Assembly: GCF_900182645.1 (NCBI RefSeq)
Contig: NZ_FXTA01000006.1
Location: forward strand, 124,001-188,000
DNA length: 64,000 nt
Source of the DNA: Flavobacterium resistens
Lineage (GTDB): Bacteria > Bacteroidota > Bacteroidia > Flavobacteriales > Flavobacteriaceae
Direction of reading: 5' to 3'
Positions 8,716 through 16,317 of the stretch are shown here, in pieces. Under the pieces are notes generated by a model. The model saw only the letters and a program-made list of their open reading frames with translations. It was not told the DNA's origin and searched no databases. Each line of letters begins with the position of its first letter. The first letter of the stretch is position 1. A program made the position numbers and the translations under genes.

Positions 8716-10722
8716 ATGAAAATGATTCAATTTAGAAAAACAATAGCATTTCTTTTATTCGCATTAAGTTTTGGTTTGAATGCGCAAAGTAATTATAAAA
8801 GCTGGCCGGATGTAATTCGTAAAAATGATGCTTCTTGGTTTGGAACAGATGAGGCTAAAAAAGTAGCGGAAAATGTATTGCTTTATCAAAGAAATATTGG
8901 TGGATGGCCAAAAAATATTGCCATGCAGGATGAGTTAACTCCACAGCAAAAAAAAGATTTAATTGCACTCAAAAAAACTGCTGTAGAAACTACAACTGAT
9001 AATGGCGCAACCTGTCAGGAAATGCTTTTTATGTCAAAAATGTATGCTCAGGTAAAAGATGAACGTTATAAAGAATCATTTTTAAAAGGATTGAATTATT
9101 TGTTAGAAGCACAATACAATAATGGTGGCTGGCCTCAGTTTTATCCGCTTAAAAAAGGTTATTATACACATATTACCTATAATGATGATTCGATGGTAAA
9201 CATTTTAAATGTGATGAAACAAATTAGTGAAGAAACTGATTTTTATAGCATTAAACCATCAAAAGAAGTTGTTCAGAAAGCTAAAAAAGCATTTGACAAA
9301 GGAATTGACTGCATTTTAAAAACGCAATACAAGCAAAAAGGAGTTTTAACAGCGTGGTGTGCCCAACATGATGAATTTACTTTGGCTCCGGCAAATGCTA
9401 GAGCTTTTGAACTTGCTTCATTAAGCGGTTATGAGTCAACCAAAATAGTATTGCTTTTGATGTCAATTGAAAAACCTTCAAGAGAAATTGTTACCGCTGT
9501 AAAAAGTGCTGTGGCTTGGTTTGAAAAAACAAAAATTACGAATTTAGAAGAAAAGAGAGTTTTAAACGAGGAAGGAAAAATTATAGATAAAAAGATGATT
9601 CCAGCCATAAATGCAGGACCTATTTGGGCAAGATTTATGGATTTAGAAACAAATGAACCGTTCTTTTGCGATCGCGACGGAATCAGGAAAAAATCGTTAG
9701 ATCAAATTGGTTCCGAAAGGAGAAATGGCTATTCCTGGTATTCTGACGCACCAAAAGAAGTACTAAAAAAATATCCTGCTTGGGCAATCAAAAATGGAAC
9801 AAAAGTTTCCTCGGCGGATAAAAAAAATGTTACACTGATTACCGTTGCACAAGATGGTTCGGGTGACTTTACAAAAATTCAAGATGCCGTTTATGCTTGT
9901 CCTGCATTTCCTTATGAAAGAGTAACTATTGCAGTAAAAAATGGAATTTATAATGAAAAAGTGCGAATTCCAGAATGGAACACAAACGTAGTTTTACAGG
10001 GAGAAAGCAAAGAAAAGACTATTATTACTTTTGATGATAATTTTTCGAAAATCAACTTAGGACGCAACAGCACTTTTTATACTTATACTGTTTTGGTAGA
10101 AGGAGATGATTTTTCTGTTTCAAACTTAACGATAAAAAATGCTTCTGGTGATAATGGGCAAGGAATTGCTTTATCAGTTGTTGCCAATCGTGCCAAAATT
10201 TCAAACTGCAATATTCTTGGAAATCAGGATACTTTATATTTGTCGGGAAAAGAAGCAAAGCAATATTTTGTAAATTGTTATATTGAGGGCACGACAGATT
10301 TTATTTTTGGAAGTGCAACTGCCTTTTTTGAAAATTGTGAAATTCACAGCATAAAAAATTCCTATGTAACTGCCGCTTCAACGCCTGAAGGAACTCCTTT
10401 CGGGTTTGTTTTTAAAAATTGTAAATTAACTGCTGAAGGATCTGCCGATGCAGTTTATTTAGGAAGACCTTGGCGTATTTATGCCAAGACGGTTTTCTTG
10501 AATTGTGAACTGGGCAGACATATTAAGTCAGAAGGTTGGGAAAACTGGTCGAAACCTGAGGCTGAAAAAAATACTTTTTATGCCGAATACAATTGTAGTG
10601 GAGAAGGATTTCAGCCTACTAAGAGAGTTTCATGGTCGCATCAGTTAAAAAAGAATGAAGCTGAAAAATACACATTAGAAACTATTTTGAAAGATGACAT
10701 TCCAACTTGGTATTCAAAGTAA
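8716..10722 (+). CDS. Pectate lyase PL10 fused to pectin methylesterase CE8
   Basis: Two-domain secreted pectinase of 668 residues. Residues about 25-340 are a PL10-type pectate lyase (NIGGWPKNI, TTDNGATCQEM, NNGGWPQFYP, HITYNDDSMV). Residues about 371-668 are a CE8 pectin methylesterase beta-helix beginning VAQDGSGDFTKIQ, with QDTLY (Asp505), GTTDFIFG (Asp528) and GRPW (Arg584), all catalytic signatures of the family. The fusion couples demethylation with lyase cleavage: the esterase exposes the unesterified galacturonate that pectate lyases need. The signal peptide ends near NAQS. It lies between GH43 and GH28 with gaps of 1 and 24 bases. Confidence 0.93.
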   Translation: MKMIQFRKTIAFLLFALSFGLNAQSNYKSWPDVIRKNDASWFGTDEAKKVAENVLLYQRNIGGWPKNIAMQDELTPQQKKDLIALKKTAVETTTDNGATCQEMLFMSKMYAQVKDERYKESFLKGLNYLLEAQYNNGGWPQFYPLKKGYYTHITYNDDSMVNILNVMKQISEETDFYSIKPSKEVVQKAKKAFDKGIDCILKTQYKQKGVLTAWCAQHDEFTLAPANARAFELASLSGYESTKIVLLLMSIEKPSREIVTAVKSAVAWFEKTKITNLEEKRVLNEEGKIIDKKMIPAINAGPIWARFMDLETNEPFFCDRDGIRKKSLDQIGSERRNGYSWYSDAPKEVLKKYPAWAIKNGTKVSSADKKNVTLITVAQDGSGDFTKIQDAVYACPAFPYERVTIAVKNGIYNEKVRIPEWNTNVVLQGESKEKTIITFDDNFSKINLGRNSTFYTYTVLVEGDDFSVSNLTIKNASGDNGQGIALSVVANRAKISNCNILGNQDTLYLSGKEAKQYFVNCYIEGTTDFIFGSATAFFENCEIHSIKNSYVTAASTPEGTPFGFVFKNCKLTAEGSADAVYLGRPWRIYAKTVFLNCELGRHIKSEGWENWSKPEAEKNTFYAEYNCSGEGFQPTKRVSWSHQLKKNEAEKYTLETILKDDIPTWYSK

Positions 10723-10746
10723 ATTCTAATTATAAAATGTTTTATT

Positions 10747-12096
10747 ATGAGTTTTAAAGTGCTTTTAATTTTATTAATTTCTACTGTTTCTTTTGCTCAA
10801 AACAGCGAATTTCCATCTGCAAAAGTAGATTCAATTGTAAAAAGTATTCAGTTGCCAATTATTCCATCATATCAGATTAATATTCTAAAACTTGGAGCAA
10901 AAGGCGATTCAATTTCAAATAACAAATCAGTTTTTGACAAAGCGATGGCCCTGTGCAGAAAGAATAATGGTGGAACTATTGTTGTACCAAAAGGGATTTA
11001 TAAAATTAACGGCCCAATTCATTTTGTCAGTAATGTTAATCTTAAAATAGAAAAAGGGGCAAAAATAAAATTCAGTGATAACCCGAAAGATTATCTTCCA
11101 ATGGTTTTAACAAGTTGGGAGGGGACAATGTTGTATAATTATAGTCCGCTTATTTATGCTTATGAATGTTCAAATATTGCAATTACAGGCGAAGGAACTA
11201 TTGATGGTGAAGGGGGAAATATTTGGAAAAGTTTTAAATCAAAAGAAGAAGCAGGCAAAAATAGAAGTCGTGAAATGAATCATAATAACGTCGCATTAAA
11301 GGACAGAAAGTTTGGTGAAAGCTGCTTTTTGCGTCCGCAGATGATTCAATTTTTTAATTGCAAAAATTTATTAATTGAAAATATCAGAATTGAGAATTCC
11401 CCATTTTGGTGCCTGCACTTATTAAAATCGCAAAGTATTACAATTCGTGGAATAAATTATAAATCCTTAAATTATAATAACGACGGTATTGACCCGGAAT
11501 ATTCTAAAAATGTTTTAATCGAAAATGTAACTTTTAATAATGGTGATGATAATATAGCTGTCAAAGCAGGCAGAGATCATGAAGGGCGTGCCAATACAAC
11601 AACGCCAAGTGAAAATATTATAATCAGAAACTGTAACTTTAAAGGACTTCATGGTGTTGTGATAGGTAGTGAAATGTCAGCTGGAGTTCAAAATGTATTT
11701 GTAGAGAATTGTAAAACTATTGGTTACTTAAAAAGAGGTATTTATTTGAAGACAAACGCAGACAGAGGAGGTTTTATTAAAAATATTTTCGTTAGAAATA
11801 TTCAGTTGGATGAAGTTGAAGATTGTATATATATTACGGCTAATTATCATGGAGAAGGAAGCGGTTTTCAATCGGATATTTCAAATGTACATTTCTCTGA
11901 TATTGTTTGTAATAAAGCATCAGAAAGTGGAATTGTAATTCAGGGATTTCCAAATAAAAAAATTAGAAACATATCTTTAAAGAATATTGAAATAAAATCA
12001 GCTAAAAATGCATTGTCAAACGAAAATGCTGAAAATGTTTTGATGACTGATGTTTTTATTGGTAAAAAAGCATCAGTGCCAACAGCGGCAAAATAA
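10747..12096 (+). CDS. GH28 family hydrolase, variant active site
   Basis: A 449-residue GH28 beta-helix protein with a Sec signal peptide ending near SFAQ. It retains NNDGIDPE, GDD at 266-268 and His302 in LHG, but the family RIK triad reads YLK at 333-335, so the usual substrate-binding Arg is lost. That suggests a different acceptor subsite preference, for instance rhamnogalacturonan rather than homogalacturonan. It is clearly paralogous to the GH28 at 3097 (shared layout from PKDY through TSWEGT) but has a plain Sec signal rather than a lipobox. Its operon neighbours are PL10-CE8 and CE12. Confidence 0.88.
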   Translation: MSFKVLLILLISTVSFAQNSEFPSAKVDSIVKSIQLPIIPSYQINILKLGAKGDSISNNKSVFDKAMALCRKNNGGTIVVPKGIYKINGPIHFVSNVNLKIEKGAKIKFSDNPKDYLPMVLTSWEGTMLYNYSPLIYAYECSNIAITGEGTIDGEGGNIWKSFKSKEEAGKNRSREMNHNNVALKDRKFGESCFLRPQMIQFFNCKNLLIENIRIENSPFWCLHLLKSQSITIRGINYKSLNYNNDGIDPEYSKNVLIENVTFNNGDDNIAVKAGRDHEGRANTTTPSENIIIRNCNFKGLHGVVIGSEMSAGVQNVFVENCKTIGYLKRGIYLKTNADRGGFIKNIFVRNIQLDEVEDCIYITANYHGEGSGFQSDISNVHFSDIVCNKASESGIVIQGFPNKKIRNISLKNIEIKSAKNALSNENAENVLMTDVFIGKKASVPTAAK

Positions 12097-12165
12097 GTTT
12101 TAAAGATGTTCAGATTCTAAAGTTTTTGAAATCAGCACATACTGACGATAATTAAAAATAAAAAA

Positions 12166-12909
12166 ATGAAAAAATATCTTCTTATAGCATTCCTAATCAC
12201 ATCGATAAGTTTTGGACAAAAATCAACGCTTTATTGCATTGGCGATTCAACAATGGCAAATAAAAAAGATCCAGATAGTAATCCAGAACATGGCTGGGCG
12301 CAGGTTCTACAATCTTTTTTTAAGGACGATATTAAAGTTGTAAATAAAGCAGTAAACGGCCGAAGCACAAAAAGTTTCATTAACGAAAAACGCTGGGATT
12401 CTATTTATAAAAAACTTAAAAAAGGAGATTATGTTTTTATAGAATTCGGACATAATGATGAAAAAATTGAAGACTCGACTCGTTACACTAACCCTCATAC
12501 TGTTTATCGATATAACTTGATTAAATTTGTTAATGAAAGCAGGGAAAAAGGTGCAATCCCAATTTTATTGACTTCAATTGCAAGACGTAATTTTAATGAG
12601 AAAGGTGTATTGGTTCCTACACACGGCGATTATCCATTAGAAACTAGATTGGTTGCGCAAGAATATAAAGTACCTTTTATAGATTTAGAATATTACACAG
12701 AATTGTTAGAGCAGTCTTATGGACCAGAAAAATCAAAATTGCTCCATTTGCATTTCAAAGCTGGAGAAGTACCTTATTATAAGGATGAAAAAAAAGACGA
12801 TACGCATCTCTCTTTGTTAGGGGCAAATAAAATTGCACAAATTGTAATAAATCAGATTAAAACATCAAAAGATTCTTCTCTCATTACACTTCAAAAAGGA
12901 ATAAAATAA
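12166..12909 (+). CDS. Rhamnogalacturonan acetylesterase, CE12 type
   Basis: SGNH-hydrolase of 247 residues with a signal peptide ending near SFGQ. Block I is GDST (Ser28), the Gly block is GRSTKSF, block III is EFGHNDEK and the acid-His pair is Asp211 and His214 in DDTHLS. This combination is that of CE12 enzymes such as YesT, which remove O-acetyl groups from the galacturonate of RG-I. It ends the rightward run that starts at 3097. Three further SGNH domains of this type occur at 48027-49535 and 52651-54027. Confidence 0.88.
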   Translation: MKKYLLIAFLITSISFGQKSTLYCIGDSTMANKKDPDSNPEHGWAQVLQSFFKDDIKVVNKAVNGRSTKSFINEKRWDSIYKKLKKGDYVFIEFGHNDEKIEDSTRYTNPHTVYRYNLIKFVNESREKGAIPILLTSIARRNFNEKGVLVPTHGDYPLETRLVAQEYKVPFIDLEYYTELLEQSYGPEKSKLLHLHFKAGEVPYYKDEKKDDTHLSLLGANKIAQIVINQIKTSKDSSLITLQKGIK

Positions 12910-13313
12910 GTTCAAAGCACTTTTTATTTAGAAAAAATAGAAATATTTAAAGTTAATTTGTTGATTTTCAGTAAATTTGATGTTTTTTTAACAGGTTGAA
13001 AATTTATATTTTAAATTTCTTAATTTGAGTGTATTTGACTCTATCTTCTTTATTTGCCATAATATTTCAAAATTAAAACTCCTATATTTTAGTATTTGCC
13101 ATTATTTAGTTTGGATATTGTTTTGAATTAAAAAAACAAGGTCGGAGCTTTCAGCGAAAGTTGAATAGTGATTTTTAAGATCGAACTATAAAGATTGAAT
13201 TATGGCCTTAAAGATCAATTCTTAAAAGACTATACTGTATTAGTATAAAATTTCGATAAGGAAAAGAAGTTTTATACGGTTTAAAATCATTAATTAATAT
13301 AAAGTCAGTGATT
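12910..13313. other. 404-bp A+T-rich gap
   Basis: No gene or repeat-family element is visible. TATTTGCCATAAT (13051-13063) and TATTTGCCATTAT (13093-13105) are near-identical 13-mers 42 bp apart. I see no terminator for the preceding operon and no clear promoter for the following gene. Confidence 0.5.
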
Positions 13314-14228
13314 ATGAAAATAACTGTACTTGTATTTTTTATTTTGGTTTCTTTTCATCGATGTTATTCCCAGCAGCAATCGCAGTACACACAATATATG
13401 TACAATACGATGAGTATTAATCCGGGATACATAGGAACACGCGGTGTGCCAAGTGTATTCGGACTCTATAGGGCACAATGGGTAGGATTAGATGGAGCGC
13501 CTGAAACAGCAAATTTTTCAATTCAGAGTCCAGTTGCACAAAACGGACAAGGCGTAGGACTGTCTATTATTAATGAACAAATTGGGCCTTCTACAGAAAC
13601 AATATTTTCAATTGGTTATTCTCGCCCCATACAACTCTCAGAATCAATCACAATGTCTTTAGGTGTTAGTGGATCTATTGATTTCTTGCAAGTTGACTTT
13701 AATAAACTGAATGTTTATGACCCTGACGATCCATATTTTACTGGAATTCTCAGCGAGGTTTCTCCTAACATAGGCGCTGGAGTTTACTTTCATTCTAGCA
13801 GTTGGTATTTTGGTTTGTCTGTTCCCCAAATTTTAGAAACTAAATTTTATGATGATGTGAAAATATCAGTAGCATCGCAAAAAATGCATTTTTACGCTAT
13901 TGGCGGTTATGTTTTTAAATTAAATGAAAATATTCAATTTAAACCCGCATCAATGGTTAAAGCAGTAAAAGGCGCCCCACTGGCAGTAGATGTATCTGCT
14001 AGTTTTCTTTTTATGGATAAATTAACACTCGGAATAGCATATAGATGGGATGCTGTCGTGAGCGGAATGGCTGGGTTTCAAATCAATCAAAGTCTTAATA
14101 TAGGGTATGCTTACGATTATGATGTAACTAATATTGGAAATTATAATGGGGGCTCTCATGAAATTTTTCTTCGTTTTGATTTACGTGCCAGAACAAAATC
14201 CAGAATAATTACACCAAGGTTTTTTTAA
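13314..14228 (+). CDS. PorP/SprF-family type IX secretion membrane protein
   Basis: Outer-membrane protein of the PorP/SprF family, 304 residues, with a signal peptide ending near CYSQ and the family opening QQSQYTQYMYNTMSINPGYIG. SprF-like proteins are thought to help the type IX secretion system deliver and attach specific, usually adjacent, large adhesins. No such partner is present here, and I see no type IX C-terminal domain on the neighbouring enzymes. The ATG at 13314 is preferred to the GTG at 13308. It has a wide upstream gap and its own terminator, so it is a separate transcription unit between two enzyme operons. Its link to pectin use is uncertain. Confidence 0.88.
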   Translation: MKITVLVFFILVSFHRCYSQQQSQYTQYMYNTMSINPGYIGTRGVPSVFGLYRAQWVGLDGAPETANFSIQSPVAQNGQGVGLSIINEQIGPSTETIFSIGYSRPIQLSESITMSLGVSGSIDFLQVDFNKLNVYDPDDPYFTGILSEVSPNIGAGVYFHSSSWYFGLSVPQILETKFYDDVKISVASQKMHFYAIGGYVFKLNENIQFKPASMVKAVKGAPLAVDVSASFLFMDKLTLGIAYRWDAVVSGMAGFQINQSLNIGYAYDYDVTNIGNYNGGSHEIFLRFDLRARTKSRIITPRFF

Positions 14229-14455
14229 TAAAAAGTTCGATAAGTTTATTTATTCCAAAAATATATCTGTAATAGTTTTCAGTTAAGAGATAAAGATTTT
14301 TTTGTCTTTTATACGGCTTTAATTATTTGATAATAAGTTACTTATGTAGTAGTTTTTATAAATGTCTTAACTTGTTGGTTTTAAAACTTTTGCAGACAGA
14401 AATAAATCAATTTTTAAAAGAAATTTGGATGTTTAAGTTTAAAAGTCTGATTTTT

Positions 14456-14492
14456 AAAGCAGGATATAAGTTGCTCAATATCCTGCTTTTTT
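14456..14492 (+). terminator. Intrinsic terminator after the PorP/SprF gene
   Basis: A perfect 12-bp stem (AAAGCAGGATAT with ATATCCTGCTTT, 10-base loop) continues into TTTATT. It lies 20 bases before the end of the convergent esterase-GH43 gene. Confidence 0.8.
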
Positions 14493-14511
14493 ATTTTCAA
14501 ATGAATGAATG

Positions 14512-16317
14512 TTACTCTTTTTTTAAAGTATTGATTTCTTCAGCAGAAATTTTTATAACTGTTCCATGACGCGTACCTGTCGGAAAACTGATTTGCTCTG
14601 AAATATCTTCCCAGCCTTTTGAAGTTTCCTTAACAGCTCCATATTTTTTTTGCGTGTATTTATCAAAATAAACAATCCAATTGTTGTCTATTTTTATTGC
14701 TGTGGGGCCTTCTGCCCAGTAATCACCGGTAATGGCTTTGCTTGCTGAACTATATGGGCCGGTTAAATTTTTGCTGAATGCAATTTTGATATTTTTCTGA
14801 ACCGGATTACGAGTTTCATCTTTCAAATACATTACATATTGCTGCTCTTGTTTTACAATAGAAGCATCAATTACATTAAAGCCTGGTTCATATAATAATT
14901 TTGTTTTTGTGAACTTTTTAAAATCTTTGGTTGTGGTATAATAGATTCTATGATTATATCCTTTTTCTTCCTCTGATTTTGTTTCCAAAAATTTACCTTC
15001 AATTGTAGAAGCCCAATAAATCATATATTCTTTTGATTTTTCATCATAAGTAATTTCTGGTGCCCAAGTATTTCTTGCTTTTTCTTCATGAGCCATTACA
15101 GGAATAAATTCTTGTTTTGACCAATGAATTAAATCTTTTGAAGAAGCATAACCAATTCCTTTATCTGTCCAGCTGACTGTCCAGACCATATGATATAATC
15201 CATCTCCGCCTTTGATAACGCACGGATCTCGCATCAGTTTATCTTTTCCTACTTCTGGCGTTAAAAATGAAGTGTCATTTTTTAAAGCAGTCCATTTATA
15301 GCCATCTTCGCTGTAGGCTAAATGTAGCCCGTCTTCACCATTTCCTTTAAAATAAGTAAATACATAACCATCTGTTTTTAAAGTGTAATTGTTTGCTGTT
15401 AGCCATTTTTCGCAGTCTTTTGGCCAGTTTGCATTTGTTCCTTTTACACCTAATCCGAAACCGTGGCCACCGTTTTCATACAAATGCATTTCTGCAAGAA
15501 TTTTTTCTTTTTTCAGTGCTAGATAATAATTTATACTGTTTTCAACAGGAACTGCTTTGTCATCTGTAGCATGAACTAAAAATGTTTTTGGACTTTCTGC
15601 GGTTATTTGTTTTTCATTTGAATATTTATCGGCTAATTCACTGCCAGCATTTTTTCCTAACAAATTATCTTTAGAACCTTGATGCGTTACACCTTCCTGC
15701 ATAGAAATTACAGGATAGATCAAAATCGAAAAATTGGGTTTGGCACTAGTTGTGTCTGAAGACGTATAAACTTTATCGTTATAATGTGTCGACAGCGTAG
15801 ATGCTAAATGTCCTCCAGCAGAAAAGCCCATAATGCCTATTTTGCCAGGGTTTAGTTTCCACTTTATGGCATTTCTTCGAACGAGTCTTACAGCTTCCTG
15901 TGCATCTTGAAGTGGTCCAACAGTTTTATTTTTCATGATTAAATCGCTAGGTAATCTATATTTCAAGACAAAAGCATTTATTCCTAAACTGTTAAGCCAT
16001 TCGGCAACTTTAAAACCTTCTTTGTTAATTGCCAACATTCCGTAACCGCCCCCGGGACAAATAATAACAGATGTTCCGTTTGATTTTTCTGGATCTGCTA
16101 AATAAACAGTTAGAGTTGGTAACGTTACTTTTCTAACTCCTTCTGAAAGTTCGTTTTTGTGATCTACTTCTTCAGAATATTCTTTTGAAACAATTTCATC
16201 TGGAATTTTATCCCATAACGGAATTTCTTTTTTCTGCGAAAGCGCTGGAATTGTCAGCGATAAAGAAATGAAAAGCAATGAAGCTTTCAGACGGTTTAAA
16301 TTATTTGATTTTTTCAT
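14512..16317 (-). CDS. Esterase-GH43 fusion enzyme
   Basis: Two catalytic modules in 601 residues. Residues about 40-300 are an alpha/beta-hydrolase esterase with the oxyanion segment CPGGGYGML, the nucleophile elbow GFSAGG near 165 and His near 285 in GGHGFG. Residues about 310-595 are a GH43-like beta-propeller (YVFTYFKGNGEDGLHLAYS, MRDPCVIKGG, WAPEITYDEKS, WAEGPTAI). A signal peptide precedes both. I infer deacylation coupled to removal of an arabinose-like sugar from the same side chain. Its start overlaps the preceding GH2 gene by 17 bases, so it is the last gene of a tightly coupled leftward operon. Confidence 0.85.
   Translation of the reverse strand: MKKSNNLNRLKASLLFISLSLTIPALSQKKEIPLWDKIPDEIVSKEYSEEVDHKNELSEGVRKVTLPTLTVYLADPEKSNGTSVIICPGGGYGMLAINKEGFKVAEWLNSLGINAFVLKYRLPSDLIMKNKTVGPLQDAQEAVRLVRRNAIKWKLNPGKIGIMGFSAGGHLASTLSTHYNDKVYTSSDTTSAKPNFSILIYPVISMQEGVTHQGSKDNLLGKNAGSELADKYSNEKQITAESPKTFLVHATDDKAVPVENSINYYLALKKEKILAEMHLYENGGHGFGLGVKGTNANWPKDCEKWLTANNYTLKTDGYVFTYFKGNGEDGLHLAYSEDGYKWTALKNDTSFLTPEVGKDKLMRDPCVIKGGDGLYHMVWTVSWTDKGIGYASSKDLIHWSKQEFIPVMAHEEKARNTWAPEITYDEKSKEYMIYWASTIEGKFLETKSEEEKGYNHRIYYTTTKDFKKFTKTKLLYEPGFNVIDASIVKQEQQYVMYLKDETRNPVQKNIKIAFSKNLTGPYSSASKAITGDYWAEGPTAIKIDNNWIVYFDKYTQKKYGAVKETSKGWEDISEQISFPTGTRHGTVIKISAEEINTLKKE

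Noticed and set aside
14327..14569. 80-residue open frame on the + strand
   Set aside because: It runs through the terminator hairpin at 14456-14492 and into the end of the convergent esterase-GH43 gene. Composition is Phe/Leu-rich noise without signal or family resemblance.
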